Positions 1-9,448 of a DNA stretch of 40,526 bases are shown piece after piece. Source of the DNA: an uncultured Kangiellaceae bacterium. Its GTDB lineage: Bacteria; Pseudomonadota; Gammaproteobacteria; Enterobacterales; Kangiellaceae. The notes under the pieces are model-generated. The model had not been told where the DNA came from and did not search any database. It worked only from the letters and a program-made list of their open reading frames with translations. Where the stretch lies: assembly GCA_905479925.1 (NCBI GenBank), contig CAJQOL010000038.1, positions 1 through 40,526 on the forward strand. Direction: 5' to 3'. The number at the start of each line of letters is the position of its first letter. Positions within the stretch are counted from its first letter, which is position 1. The position numbers and the translations under genes are program-made.

Positions 1-483
1 CCACTTAGACAGAGCGCGTTAAAAGAACTGGCTGAATTTGCCGCGCCAATTTGGCATGAACACTACACCGCTCTAATTGGTAAAAAGCAAGTAGAATACA
101 TGTTAGAAAAGTTTCAGAGTGAAAACGCCATCAAGGAACAAATTGCTGAACAATACCAGTATTACCAAGTGACTAACGATAACTCATTGATTGGTTATTT
201 TTCCATTCAATTAAGAGAAAACAGCAGCCTATTTATTAGTAAATTCTATTTAGCTAAATCAGCGAGAGGCTGCGGTGCCGGTAGAAAAATGTTGACCTTT
301 ATTGAAGATCTAACGAAAGAGCATAAATGTAAAACTATTGACCTGACTGTCAATAAATACAATAGTGCCTACGAGGTTTATCTAAAACTAGGATTTTCAA
401 AAATCGGTGAAGCCGAATTTGATATCGGCCAAGGATATATCATGGATGACTATCTAATGAGTAAGCCTGTTAGACAGAATTAA
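1..483 (+). CDS. GNAT-family N-acetyltransferase, 5' end cut by window edge
   Basis: Acetyl-CoA-dependent N-acetyltransferase of unknown substrate. An ATG lies at 100, but the same frame is open back to base 1 and translates to sequence typical of the family's N-terminus (including EFAAPIWHEHYTALIG), so the true start lies left of the window and the ATG at 100 is internal. The C-terminal half shows the GNAT core: a strand with the FYLAKSARGCGAGRKML segment, which is a form of the acetyl-CoA pyrophosphate-binding R/Q-x-x-G-x-G/A loop, then a helix, then the NKYNSAYEVYLKLGF motif seen in many acetyltransferases. It ends at a TAA and converges on the PKD lipoprotein gene with only 19 bases between the two stops. 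Family assignment is firm; the acetylated molecule cannot be told from sequence. Confidence 0.85.
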   Translation, partial: PLRQSALKELAEFAAPIWHEHYTALIGKKQVEYMLEKFQSENAIKEQIAEQYQYYQVTNDNSLIGYFSIQLRENSSLFISKFYLAKSARGCGAGRKMLTFIEDLTKEHKCKTIDLTVNKYNSAYEVYLKLGFSKIGEAEFDIGQGYIMDDYLMSKPVRQN

Positions 484-502
484 CAGGCTATAGAAAATTT
501 AT

Positions 503-3004
503 TTAACCGCCAAACAGGTCATCTAAATAAGCGTCTTCTCCCAATCCGTCGATGGTTATTTTATCACCCTCTTCACAGCTAACTGGCTCACCATTTCTTT
601 GAGGGCGCTCACCTAATCGATATCGATACACCCCATCGTAAGCCACGGCTTGCAAAAATAGTCTCATATTGTCACTAATGGCGCACAGAGAACTACTCGG
701 TTGACTAGCGCAAAGTCCAGTAAACGAAGTTAATGGCTGACCAATAGGATTAATACCATAAAGATAGGTAGCAAAAATGTTGGCTACAAAATACGAACCA
801 GGTTGCGCATAGTGGGCAGGATCAATGTTCGGATTAACATCATAAATAAAGATGTTAGGGTTTTCGTCAAAATCTTCTGGAAAGTCTGATGGAAAATTTT
901 CATAGGTCTTTAAACGGGCAATTAACTCAGCATTAGGTAAGTCTTGATATACTATGTCCATAGCCAACCCGGTTGGCCCATTTACAATATCGGTTGCCAC
1001 TTCTCGGCCTAGAGTATGAAGACATTCGTAGCGAGTTAGAATCCCTTCACTATCAATATCTACGGAGTAGAATCCATTCAGACGAGTTACTGGATGATTA
1101 ACAAAAATATCTGCCCGACTCGAGTCTTTAACTCGTTTTAACGCCTCGTAGACTGACTCTGACGCCTGAGCAAGCGACGGTCCAGGCCCAGTTCCCTCAG
1201 CACTTTTAACTGCAGTTGCGACTACATAATCCCAATTTCCACCTCCACTCGGACCATTTTCAATCGCATTGAACGCTGAACTTTGAAGCCATGTAGATAA
1301 AGGCGTACCGCCATCAGTATTTTCGACCATTACACCATTGTTTACTTCACCGACGGACAAAGACATTTCGTATATCTGTTCTACCAGCTGCGGAATATTA
1401 TAAGATGGCGTCGATGATGAACCAGTATGTGACGTAGTGCTGGCACCGAACCATATGATATTCAAGTCTCGAGGCGTAGGCCAAGGTTCAGGCTGACCAG
1501 AATATTGACCAGCAGCCGTAACCTCAACTGAAACACTAAATGCATCACTGGCTAAACCGTGATTATCAGTAACAACTAACTCCGCAATATAGGTCCCTTC
1601 AGCGGTATACGCGTGACTCGGGTTTTGTTCAACGCTCGAGCTTCCATCACCAAACTGCCAGCTGTACGTTAGTGTATCACCTGAATCGGGGTCCGACGAA
1701 CCATCACTATTAAAGTTTGCCGTCGCATTTTCCTCGACAGGATTTGGTGAAACTGAGAAGCTAGCAGTTGGAGCAGTATTTGCGTCTGAGTCTTGAACCA
1801 CTACACTTACTTGTACTTCCTCACTTGCCAACCCATGATTGTCGGTAACAATCAGCGCTGCTACATAAGTCCCTTCAGCGGTATAGGAATGAGTTGGGTT
1901 TTGCGCTTGACTACTATTTCCATCACCGAATTGCCAGCTATAAATCAAACTATCGCCAGCATCGGGATCAAAGGAATCGTCACTGTTAAAACTCGCGTTA
2001 GCATTAATTTCAACGGGATTTGGCGTCACTGAAAAGCTGGCTGTCGGCGCATTGTTTTCAGAACCAGGATCATTAACTGTTATTGTAACTTGAAAGGGTA
2101 CACTACTCAGCCCTTCCGTATCACTTACGACCAATGATACGGTATAGCTACCTTCCGCCGAATAACTATATGTTGGCTGTGCTACCTGACTAGCTCCTCC
2201 ATCACCAAAGGTCCACGCATAGGTTAAAGAACTTCCTTCTGGATCGAAAGACGCACTGCTGTCAAAACTTATATTTTCGTTTACATCAACGTTACTAGCA
2301 CTGACATTAAAACTAGCTGTTGGAGCATTGTTAGTGCTGGTATCTTCCACCACAAGGTCAATCGACATGGGACTGCTTGCTAAACCATGGTTATCGCTAA
2401 CCACCAAGCTTACTGAATAAGTTCCACTAGTAGCAAACGAGTGAGTAGGCTGAGCTGCTTGACTAGTATTTCCGTCACCGAAATCCCATTGATAGGAAAT
2501 AACATCATTTGCGTCAGGATCGCTGGAGCCGGTGCCATCAAATGAGACGGTGTCGCCAACCTCGGCAGGATTAGAACTAACGGTAAAGCTTGCCGTTGGC
2601 GCATTGTTTTGTTCGGTCTCACTGACAGAAAGGCTTATCTGAAAGGGGGTACTCGCAAGCCCTAAGTTATCGCTCACGGTCAATACCACATCAAATGTTC
2701 CAGCTGAATCAAATGCGTGGCTAGGTAGCTGTTGGCTGCTCGTATTGCCGTCGCCAAAATCCCAGCTAAACGAAAGTGTATTACCTGTATCGGGATCCGA
2801 TGAGTTACTGCTATCAAAATTAACAGTTTGTCCAACCAAAGCAGGGTTTGGGTTAGCTGTGAAAACCGCCGAAGGTGCTCGGTTGACAATCTCAGTCACT
2901 CGAGAACTTTCGCCCCCACCACCACATGCAATTAGCATGGTAAGCACAAAAGGGCCAATAAACTGCTGCAGGCTTTTATTAAATTTAGATTTAATCATAA
3001 TCAT
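503..3004 (-). CDS. PKD-repeat lipoprotein with SGNH-hydrolase-like C-terminal domain
   Basis: Predicted surface or periplasmic lipoprotein of 833 residues. The N-terminus has a lysine-containing n-region, a hydrophobic stretch and a lipobox LIAC with Cys27 followed by glycines. Five PKD-type beta-sandwich repeats follow at about 42-130, 134-222, 226-314, 318-406 and 410-496, each with a W/T-x-FGDG core and a DNHGLAS-like end. PKD repeats usually act as spacers or in binding carbohydrate or protein. Residues about 510-833 form a separate domain: FGAST at 519-523 resembles a block I nucleophile motif, and DPAH at 728-731 resembles the block V Asp-x-x-His of SGNH/GDSL esterases. This assignment is inference. 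The start is one of two close methionines (residues 1 and 3); no clear ribosome site decides. Substrate unknown. In many relatives accA follows dnaE, but this gene sits there instead. Confidence 0.75.
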   Translation of the reverse strand: MIMIKSKFNKSLQQFIGPFVLTMLIACGGGGESSRVTEIVNRAPSAVFTANPNPALVGQTVNFDSSNSSDPDTGNTLSFSWDFGDGNTSSQQLPSHAFDSAGTFDVVLTVSDNLGLASTPFQISLSVSETEQNNAPTASFTVSSNPAEVGDTVSFDGTGSSDPDANDVISYQWDFGDGNTSQAAQPTHSFATSGTYSVSLVVSDNHGLASSPMSIDLVVEDTSTNNAPTASFNVSASNVDVNENISFDSSASFDPEGSSLTYAWTFGDGGASQVAQPTYSYSAEGSYTVSLVVSDTEGLSSVPFQVTITVNDPGSENNAPTASFSVTPNPVEINANASFNSDDSFDPDAGDSLIYSWQFGDGNSSQAQNPTHSYTAEGTYVAALIVTDNHGLASEEVQVSVVVQDSDANTAPTASFSVSPNPVEENATANFNSDGSSDPDSGDTLTYSWQFGDGSSSVEQNPSHAYTAEGTYIAELVVTDNHGLASDAFSVSVEVTAAGQYSGQPEPWPTPRDLNIIWFGASTTSHTGSSSTPSYNIPQLVEQIYEMSLSVGEVNNGVMVENTDGGTPLSTWLQSSAFNAIENGPSGGGNWDYVVATAVKSAEGTGPGPSLAQASESVYEALKRVKDSSRADIFVNHPVTRLNGFYSVDIDSEGILTRYECLHTLGREVATDIVNGPTGLAMDIVYQDLPNAELIARLKTYENFPSDFPEDFDENPNIFIYDVNPNIDPAHYAQPGSYFVANIFATYLYGINPIGQPLTSFTGLCASQPSSSLCAISDNMRLFLQAVAYDGVYRYRLGERPQRNGEPVSCEEGDKITIDGLGEDAYLDDLFGG

Positions 3005-3315
3005 ATTTTTCAGGCATTTAAGAGGGATATAAATAGACTCCTGTTACACAAAGAGTCTCTTTAAATTATAGTCTAGCACAGCATTTTGAATGCTTACCGA
3101 CAACAACAAGGCGTGCGTCACAAAATAGACACTAATTCACTAAGTGAATCATAGAAACAAATAAATACTAGTTTTGTTACAGCCTTAAAGCACTGTAAAT
3201 CGTTGAACGAATGTTCGTAGCTTTTAAGAATTAGACATATTGAATAAAGAAATCACAACAAATTCATTATGTTATCGCTATTTAAACAGTCAAAAAGGCC
3301 TAGCACGGAGAGTCA
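3005..3315. other. Intergenic region between dnaE and the PKD lipoprotein gene
   Basis: A 311-base AT-rich gap with no convincing gene. It must hold the end of the dnaE transcript and probably the promoter of the PKD lipoprotein gene. No hairpin followed by a U-tract was found after dnaE. It contains a 15-base perfect palindrome at 3135-3149 (reported separately) and a shorter inverted repeat with arms ACGAA/TTCGT at 3207-3218. No promoter could be assigned with confidence. Confidence 0.6.
3135..3149. promoter_or_regulatory. Perfect 7-1-7 palindrome, candidate operator
   Basis: ATTCACT-A-AGTGAAT is a perfect inverted repeat with a one-base centre. It lies about 130 bases upstream of the PKD lipoprotein start, in the only intergenic space that could hold that gene's promoter. 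Such a symmetric site suits a dimeric repressor or activator, but AT-rich sequence makes short palindromes fairly common, and no regulator gene adjoins it. Confidence 0.25.
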
Positions 3316-6300
3316 TTAATAACGAAGGCGCACTGTTTTGCACCCATCAACATTCTTGAGGTTGTACAGCAGATCATCTGTCGGTTTCACCGACCACTCA
3401 CCGGAAGCAACGATATCTACTGTATAAGTCATTTGATCGCACTTAATTCGCACAGGACAAAGGCCGCCTTTGTAGGGCCTAAGGACATCACTAATATCTT
3501 CAGCCAGTAAATCGCCAAGTCTTAAGTCCAGCTCGAGCTCCAAATACTGAACCTTACTCTCGCGTACTTCGAGCAATGGTTGAATATCCACGGCACTCAT
3601 TTTTAACCCACCAGAAAAATCATCGGTTGAAATATCACCTTTAGCCACAATAACTTCGTCTTTGCGCAAAACTTCTTTGCTTAATTCATAGAGGTCGCTA
3701 TAAACCATGATATCCACTCTTCCGCTTTGGTCATCGAGTGTCACGATTGCCCAGTTGAGCCCTTTCTTGGTTTTCATCACTCTAATATTTATTATGAGCC
3801 CCGCAACCATGACGTTATCGCCACGCCTAGTTGGCTGTAGACTGTTTAACCGTAACGAACCAAATTTCTTTATCTCAGGTAAATATCGATCAATTGGATG
3901 TCCAGTAAGATAAAGCCCAAGCGTTTCTTTTTCTCCCTCAAGAACTTTTCCTTCTGGCCATTCACGAACGACTGCGAATTCAATATTCTGCTCCGCATTT
4001 TCCTCGGACGGCGCTCCAAATAAATCATTTTGCCCTAGCATAGCGTTACGCTTAAACTGTTCTGCACTCTGAATTGCTTGGGTTAAAGAAGCCATCAATA
4101 CCGCTCTATTTGGCCCCAACTTGTCTAACGCTCCCGCTCTAATTAATGCCTCGAGCGTTCTTCGATTAGATTTCTTTAAATCGATTCGATTACAAAAATC
4201 ATACAAATCTTTAAACAATCCATCTTCATTGCGCGTATCCACTATTGATTGAATAGCCGCCTCTCCGACGCCTTTTATGGCACCAATCCCGTATATAATT
4301 GTTCCAGCACCATCTATAGTAAATTTATAGGCTCCTCGGTTTACGTCTGGCGGCACTATTTTTAAGCCACTATCTTTCGCATCGTCAACATAGGTTACGA
4401 CTTTTTCTGTGTTATCCATATCAGCGGACATTACCGCAGCCATAAATGCTGCAGGGTAATGAGCTTTTAACCAAGCCGTTTGGTATGAAACTAATGCATA
4501 CGCCGCGGAATGAGATTTGTTAAAACCATAGCCTGCGAATTTTTCCATAAGGTCAAAAATATGACCTGCTAGATCGCCATCTACCTCTCTTGCGATTGCT
4601 CCTTTCATGAAAATAAGACGTTGCTCTTCCATAACCTCCGCTTTCTTTTTGCCCATAGCACGACGCAATAAATCAGCACCACCGAGCGTAAAGTTAGCTA
4701 ACACTTGAGCAATTTGCATTACCTGCTCTTGATAGAGAATAATTCCATAGGTAGGCGAAAGAATAGGTTTTAAGTCCTCATGCTGGTAATCTTCGTGGGG
4801 ATAGGAAACTTCTTTTCTGCCGTGTTTTCTATCGATAAAATCGTCTACCATTCCCGAACCTAACGGTCCAGGACGAAACAATGCAACCAATGCGATAATA
4901 TCTTCGAAGTTACTCGGCAATAATTTTTTTATTAGCTCTTTCATTCCACGGGATTCTAGTTGAAATACCGCAGTTGTCTTTGCTTCCTTTAACAACTTAA
5001 AAACAATCGGGTCTTCGAGGTCAATTGAATCAATATTAATTGGACCGTCTTCGCTCAAGCCGGCATCATTAATAGTATCAATAGTCCAATCAATAATTGT
5101 CAGGGTTCTTAGTCCTAGAAAATCAAACTTAACCAATCCTGCAGTTTCTACATCATCTTTATCAAACTGGGTAACCAGTCCAGCGCCTGTTTCATCACAA
5201 TAAAGCGCAGAGAACTCGGTTAACTCGCCAGGGGAAATAACCACTCCACCAGCATGCTTACCAGCATTTCGAGTAATCCCTTCGAGCTTTCTTGCCATGT
5301 CCCAGAGCGCTTGGAATTCTTCCTCTAACTCATACCGAGAACGAATCTCTGGCTCTTGTTCCCAAGCCTTAGATAACGACATTCCAATTTCAAAAGGGAT
5401 AAGTTTTGATATTTTGTCTACAAATCCGTAGGGCTGGCTCAATACTCGTCCAACGTCCTTAATTACCGCTTTAGCAGCTAAGCGACCAAAAGTAATAATT
5501 TGCGAAACACTTTCTCGACCATATTTTTCCGCTACATAATCAATAACACGGTCTCTTCCGTCCATGCAGAAATCAATATCAAAATCAGGCATGGAAACAC
5601 GCTCAGGATTCAAGAACCTCTCAAACAGTAGCTCATATTTAAGTGGGTCGAGATCGGTAATATCAAGGGCATAGGCAACCAAAGAACCGGCCCCCGAGCC
5701 ACGTCCGGGACCAACCGGAACGCCATTTGTTTTACTCCATTGAATAAAGTCAGCAACAATCAAAAAGTAACCGGGGAAACCCATTTGATTGATAACATCT
5801 AATTCAATCTTAAGCCTTTCATCATAAGCAACTCGTATTTCCTTAAAGTCTTCTGAGCTTCTATCAAAAAGAAACGTCAACCTTCTCTCTAATCCCTCTT
5901 CACTCAATTGACAAAAATACTGCTCTATCGTAAGTCCATCAGGAATTGGGTAATTGGGTAAGAAATATTCACCTAAATGAAGCGCTAAATTACAGCGCTT
6001 AGCAATTTCAATAGTGTTTTCTATAGCTTCTGGTATATCTGAAAATAGCTCCCGCATTTCAGCTGGTGACTTCAAATACTGTTGATCCGAATATTTTTTA
6101 GGTCGCCTCGGGTCATCCAATACTCGTCCTTGGTTAATGCAAACTCTAATCTCATGGGCGTCAAAGTCTTGTTTCTCAAGAAAACACACGTCATTAGTAG
6201 CAACAACCGGTGTACCTGAGGCTTGGGCAAACGAGGCAATCGATTGGATGTAATCTCCCTCTCCAGGCCTGCCCGTTCTTTGCAACTCGATATAATACCG

Positions 6301-6849
6301 ATCAGGAAAGTGTAACTGCCAAAAACCAAGATTTTGTGCAGCCAGTTCATGATTCCCAGCTAAAATGGCTTTTCCAACATCGCCATCTTTTCCTCCAGAT
6401 AAAACGATGAGCCCCTCATTATGCTCTTTGAACCATTCTTTGTTTACAACTGGCACGCCGCGTTTTTGGTTAGTTTGATACGCCAATGAAATAAGAATTT
6501 TAGCGTTCAAATAACCTTGCTGGTTCATACATAATATGGCTACTCGACTATTTTCAGCTTCACTTCCCTCTTCGTTGACCATCAAGTCAACACCAACAAT
6601 CGGCTTAATTCCAAGAGAGCGAGATTTTTTATAGAACTTAATCAGACCGCAAAAATTGACATAATCGGTGATAGCAACCGCAGGCATTTCAAGCTCTGCA
6701 ATTTTTTCTAGGCTTGGATTAATGCGACAAATTCCATCAACCATGGAATATTCACTGTGCAGCCGTAAATGCACAAAATCCGGGGATTCGGGCAGCGGTG
6801 ATGGTATAAGTTCTGTACTTTCAGAGTTATCTACCGAGTTTTGGCTCAT
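3316..6849 (-). CDS. dnaE: DNA polymerase III alpha subunit
   Basis: Replicative DNA polymerase catalytic subunit, 1,177 residues, close to the 1,160 of E. coli DnaE. The N-terminal PHP domain is visible (HLRLHSEYS near residues 27-35). The polymerase catalytic motif PDFDIDF lies at 421-427 with the metal-binding aspartates, preceded by the GPGRGSGAGSLVAYAL segment at about 380-394. The fingers region, the helix-hairpin-helix (IKGVGEAAI) and the C-terminal OB fold (VMVAGLIINIRVMKTKKG) follow in order. The clamp-binding motif QNDLFG occurs before the OB fold. The start codon lies one base beyond the rnhB stop, so the two are likely translated in a coupled way. It is the last gene of the long rpsB-dnaE block; accA, a common next gene, is absent here. 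Confidence 0.98.
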   Translation of the reverse strand: MSQNSVDNSESTELIPSPLPESPDFVHLRLHSEYSMVDGICRINPSLEKIAELEMPAVAITDYVNFCGLIKFYKKSRSLGIKPIVGVDLMVNEEGSEAENSRVAILCMNQQGYLNAKILISLAYQTNQKRGVPVVNKEWFKEHNEGLIVLSGGKDGDVGKAILAGNHELAAQNLGFWQLHFPDRYYIELQRTGRPGEGDYIQSIASFAQASGTPVVATNDVCFLEKQDFDAHEIRVCINQGRVLDDPRRPKKYSDQQYLKSPAEMRELFSDIPEAIENTIEIAKRCNLALHLGEYFLPNYPIPDGLTIEQYFCQLSEEGLERRLTFLFDRSSEDFKEIRVAYDERLKIELDVINQMGFPGYFLIVADFIQWSKTNGVPVGPGRGSGAGSLVAYALDITDLDPLKYELLFERFLNPERVSMPDFDIDFCMDGRDRVIDYVAEKYGRESVSQIITFGRLAAKAVIKDVGRVLSQPYGFVDKISKLIPFEIGMSLSKAWEQEPEIRSRYELEEEFQALWDMARKLEGITRNAGKHAGGVVISPGELTEFSALYCDETGAGLVTQFDKDDVETAGLVKFDFLGLRTLTIIDWTIDTINDAGLSEDGPINIDSIDLEDPIVFKLLKEAKTTAVFQLESRGMKELIKKLLPSNFEDIIALVALFRPGPLGSGMVDDFIDRKHGRKEVSYPHEDYQHEDLKPILSPTYGIILYQEQVMQIAQVLANFTLGGADLLRRAMGKKKAEVMEEQRLIFMKGAIAREVDGDLAGHIFDLMEKFAGYGFNKSHSAAYALVSYQTAWLKAHYPAAFMAAVMSADMDNTEKVVTYVDDAKDSGLKIVPPDVNRGAYKFTIDGAGTIIYGIGAIKGVGEAAIQSIVDTRNEDGLFKDLYDFCNRIDLKKSNRRTLEALIRAGALDKLGPNRAVLMASLTQAIQSAEQFKRNAMLGQNDLFGAPSEENAEQNIEFAVVREWPEGKVLEGEKETLGLYLTGHPIDRYLPEIKKFGSLRLNSLQPTRRGDNVMVAGLIINIRVMKTKKGLNWAIVTLDDQSGRVDIMVYSDLYELSKEVLRKDEVIVAKGDISTDDFSGGLKMSAVDIQPLLEVRESKVQYLELELDLRLGDLLAEDISDVLRPYKGGLCPVRIKCDQMTYTVDIVASGEWSVKPTDDLLYNLKNVDGCKTVRLRY

Positions 6850-6850
6850 G

Positions 6851-7429
6851 CTAGACTCTTTCGATTATTTTTCTGACTGGCGAAAAACTGCGCCTATGTA
6901 TTGGTGTTATCCCCAATTCTGCGAGCGCTTCAAGATGTTGTTTGGTAGGATAACCTTTATGTTTTGCCAGTCCATAACCAGGATATTGTTGGTCAAGACG
7001 TTTCAGTTCGTTATCACGTTCCACTTTAGCGATGATAGAAGCCGCGCCAATTGAGTCGACTTTTAAGTCGCCTTTTACTATTGCTTCACTGGTACAACTC
7101 AAAACTGGACACTTATTTCCATCTATCAAACAGTGATTTGGCTGAGTGGTCAAGTTTTCAACCGCTCGCGACATGGCCAGTAAACTTGCTTGTAATATAT
7201 TCACTTGGTCGATCTCTGCAGGTTCAGCACGGCCAAATGCCCAGCACAAAGCTTTTTTCTTTATTTCCTCTGATAATACCTCTCGACGTTTCTCCGTCAG
7301 CTTTTTCGAGTCCGTTAGTCCTTCGATCGGATTGTCTGGATCAAGAATAACAGCCGCAGCGACAACCGCCCCAGCAAGTGGTCCCCGTCCTACTTCATCG
7401 ACACCCGCAACCAGTTTAAAAACGCCCAT
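6851..7429 (-). CDS. rnhB: Ribonuclease HII
   Basis: Removes ribonucleotides from DNA and RNA from RNA-DNA hybrids. The 192-residue protein starts with the RNase HII signature [14 protein letters not shown], supplying the first two metal-binding acidic residues (Asp11, Glu12). The later LIDGNK and SIIAKVERD segments supply the other two acidic residues of the DEDD set. Length matches the family (about 200). It is placed between lpxB and dnaE as in most gammaproteobacteria, with only two bases from the lpxB stop and one base to dnaE, so all three are almost certainly on one transcript. Confidence 0.97.
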   Translation of the reverse strand: MGVFKLVAGVDEVGRGPLAGAVVAAAVILDPDNPIEGLTDSKKLTEKRREVLSEEIKKKALCWAFGRAEPAEIDQVNILQASLLAMSRAVENLTTQPNHCLIDGNKCPVLSCTSEAIVKGDLKVDSIGAASIIAKVERDNELKRLDQQYPGYGLAKHKGYPTKQHLEALAELGITPIHRRSFSPVRKIIERV

Positions 7430-7431
7430 GG

Positions 7432-8616
7432 TTAGGAGTCCTCGCCATTGATTAAGCTAGCTATCGCTTTAGCCGCTTTTTGACTGCCACCTAGTTGCAG
7501 TGCTTTGTGCAGTTGCACATATTCTTCTTGAAGGCTTTCGTTATTTTGCTTGCCCATGAGCTGCAATAGCTCACGATGCAAGTTTATTTCAGTACAGTCA
7601 TCTTGCATCAATTCTTTAACCAAACGTTTCTTTGCCAAAAGGTTAGGAAGAGAAAAACTTCCAATTTTCAATAACTTTGAATATATCCAATAGCTGAAAG
7701 AAGACACTTTATAACCGACAACCATTGGTTTTTTTAGCAACATAGCTTCCAAAGTAGCGGTACCTGAAGCTAATAAAACCGCATCAGCGGAAGCCATAAC
7801 TGTACGTGATTCACCATCGACAATTCGCATTTTTAAGGCGATATTTTTCTCTTCCACAAAATTCTCTAATTGAGCTCTTCGCTTAGCGTTAGCGCACGGA
7901 ATAACGACTTTCAAGTTAGGATAGTCGCTTTTAAGAAGAGTCGCAGCCGCCAAAAAAGGTTCAAGTAAAAACTTCATCTCAGACCCGCGACTTCCCGGTA
8001 ATATCGCCAAAACAATATCATCGGGGTTTAACTCTAATAGTTCTCTAGCTTGTTTCTTATTACTTTCAATAGGGAGCTCATCTGCCAAAGGATGACCCAC
8101 GCAAACCGCCGGCAAGCGGTGTTTTTTGTATATATCCAATTCAAACGGAAACAAGCAGATCATTAAGGAAACGCTTTTTACAATCTTATAGATTCTGTTT
8201 TCGCGCCATGCCCAAACTGACGGGCTTACGTAATGAACGGTTTTAATGTGACGCTTCTTAAGATTGAACTCAAGTTGAGTATTAAACACCGGCGCGTCAA
8301 TACCAATAAAACAATCGGCTTTCTCGCGAACGATGGTATTACAAAGCCTAGTACGCATTCTTAGCAACTCTGGCAGACGTCCAAGAATAGGAGCAATACC
8401 CATAACCGAAAGTCTTTCCATCGGGTAAAAACTTTCTAAGCCCTCTTTAATCATAAGAGAGCCGCCAATACCTTTAAAAATGATATTGGGAAAATATTGC
8501 TTTAACTCAACCATTAAGCGAGCGCCAAGAATGTCGCCCGAGGCCTCACCGGCGACGATATAAAATACTAATGGAGACAAGTTTGTCTCACTAGGTAAGT
8601 TGACGGAGTTATTCAC
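7432..8616 (-). CDS. lpxB: Lipid-A-disaccharide synthase
   Basis: Glycosyltransferase (GT19) that joins UDP-2,3-diacylglucosamine and lipid X to form the beta-1',6-linked lipid A disaccharide at the inner membrane. The 394-residue protein has the N-terminal [11 protein letters not shown] motif, the [12 protein letters not shown] segment, and the ILPGSRGSE nucleotide-sugar region, followed by [12 protein letters not shown]. All are diagnostic for LpxB. Length is near the 382 of E. coli. It lies between lpxA and rnhB. The 67-base gap before it is the largest inside the lpx part of the block, and no terminator is visible in it. Confidence 0.97.
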   Translation of the reverse strand: MNNSVNLPSETNLSPLVFYIVAGEASGDILGARLMVELKQYFPNIIFKGIGGSLMIKEGLESFYPMERLSVMGIAPILGRLPELLRMRTRLCNTIVREKADCFIGIDAPVFNTQLEFNLKKRHIKTVHYVSPSVWAWRENRIYKIVKSVSLMICLFPFELDIYKKHRLPAVCVGHPLADELPIESNKKQARELLELNPDDIVLAILPGSRGSEMKFLLEPFLAAATLLKSDYPNLKVVIPCANAKRRAQLENFVEEKNIALKMRIVDGESRTVMASADAVLLASGTATLEAMLLKKPMVVGYKVSSFSYWIYSKLLKIGSFSLPNLLAKKRLVKELMQDDCTEINLHRELLQLMGKQNNESLQEEYVQLHKALQLGGSQKAAKAIASLINGEDS

Positions 8617-8683
8617 TAGACCTTCTTATTCTTATTGACCAAATGAAACTTTATTAACTAAAACAGGGTTGGGCGAAAGTAGA

Positions 8684-9448
8684 CTAACGAGCGATTCCAC
8701 GGGATGAGCTCAACATAAAGTCGGCCACTGTATTAAGAACTTCACAATCGTCAGATAATTCTTTAACGGCGGAAACAGCATCAGCAATGGTAAGGCCTTG
8801 CCTAAAGATTATTCGATAAGCTTTTCTCAGCAATGATATATCCTCCGCCGAAAAACCACGCCGCTTTATTCCTTCGACATTAATAGAGCGAGGAGCCCCT
8901 TCTGCAAACAGCGTGAAAGGCAAAATATCTTGCGTCACATGGCTTCTTATACCAAGAAAAGCGTGAGCTCCAATATGACAAAATTGATGGATCCCTGAAA
9001 AGCCACCTAATATTGCCCAGTCATCAATCCTAACGTGGCCAGCAATGTTTGAACTATTTGCAATGATAATATGGTCGCCGATCACACAATCGTGCGCGAT
9101 GTGAGTATACGCCATCAAAAGATTATCACTTCCAATTTGAGTCACTTGCTTATCTTGGGTTGTTCCTCGATGAATCGTACATGACTCACGGACAATGTTA
9201 TTATCGCCAATAATCGTTTTTGTCGGCTCGCCTTTGTATTTTTTGTCCTGATTAGCCTCTCCTACCGATGAAAACTGATAGAAATGGTTGTTTTTTCCTA
9301 TTGTGGTGTGTCCATTTATGACGACGTGAGGGCCAACGATCGTCCCTTCACCAATTTCTACATACTGATCAATCACGGAAAAAGGGCCGACTTCAACATT
9401 GTCTGCAATTTTTGCATCAGGGTGAACGATGGCACTAGCATGAATCAT
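8684..9448 (-). CDS. lpxA: UDP-N-acetylglucosamine O-acyltransferase
   Basis: First enzyme of lipid A synthesis, moving a 3-hydroxyacyl chain from acyl carrier protein to UDP-GlcNAc. The start is set at [10 protein letters not shown] because it gives the family's usual N-terminus and a TAATG overlap with the fabZ stop; a longer frame 14 codons upstream adds nothing conserved. The 254-residue product is a left-handed beta-helix of hexapeptide repeats. The catalytic histidine of E. coli (His125) corresponds to His119 in HIAHDCVIG. The residue matching the acyl-length ruler Gly173 of E. coli is Ile167 (in AFLGIRS), suggesting a shorter acyl donor. The C-terminal helical part (RRGFSAEDISLLRKAYR) is typical. 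Confidence 0.97.
   Translation of the reverse strand: MIHASAIVHPDAKIADNVEVGPFSVIDQYVEIGEGTIVGPHVVINGHTTIGKNNHFYQFSSVGEANQDKKYKGEPTKTIIGDNNIVRESCTIHRGTTQDKQVTQIGSDNLLMAYTHIAHDCVIGDHIIIANSSNIAGHVRIDDWAILGGFSGIHQFCHIGAHAFLGIRSHVTQDILPFTLFAEGAPRSINVEGIKRRGFSAEDISLLRKAYRIIFRQGLTIADAVSAVKELSDDCEVLNTVADFMLSSSRGIAR

Noticed and set aside
6668..7451. Several plus-strand open frames opposite dnaE and rnhB
   Set aside because: No recognisable protein features, no ribosome sites, and they lie fully opposite conserved genes.
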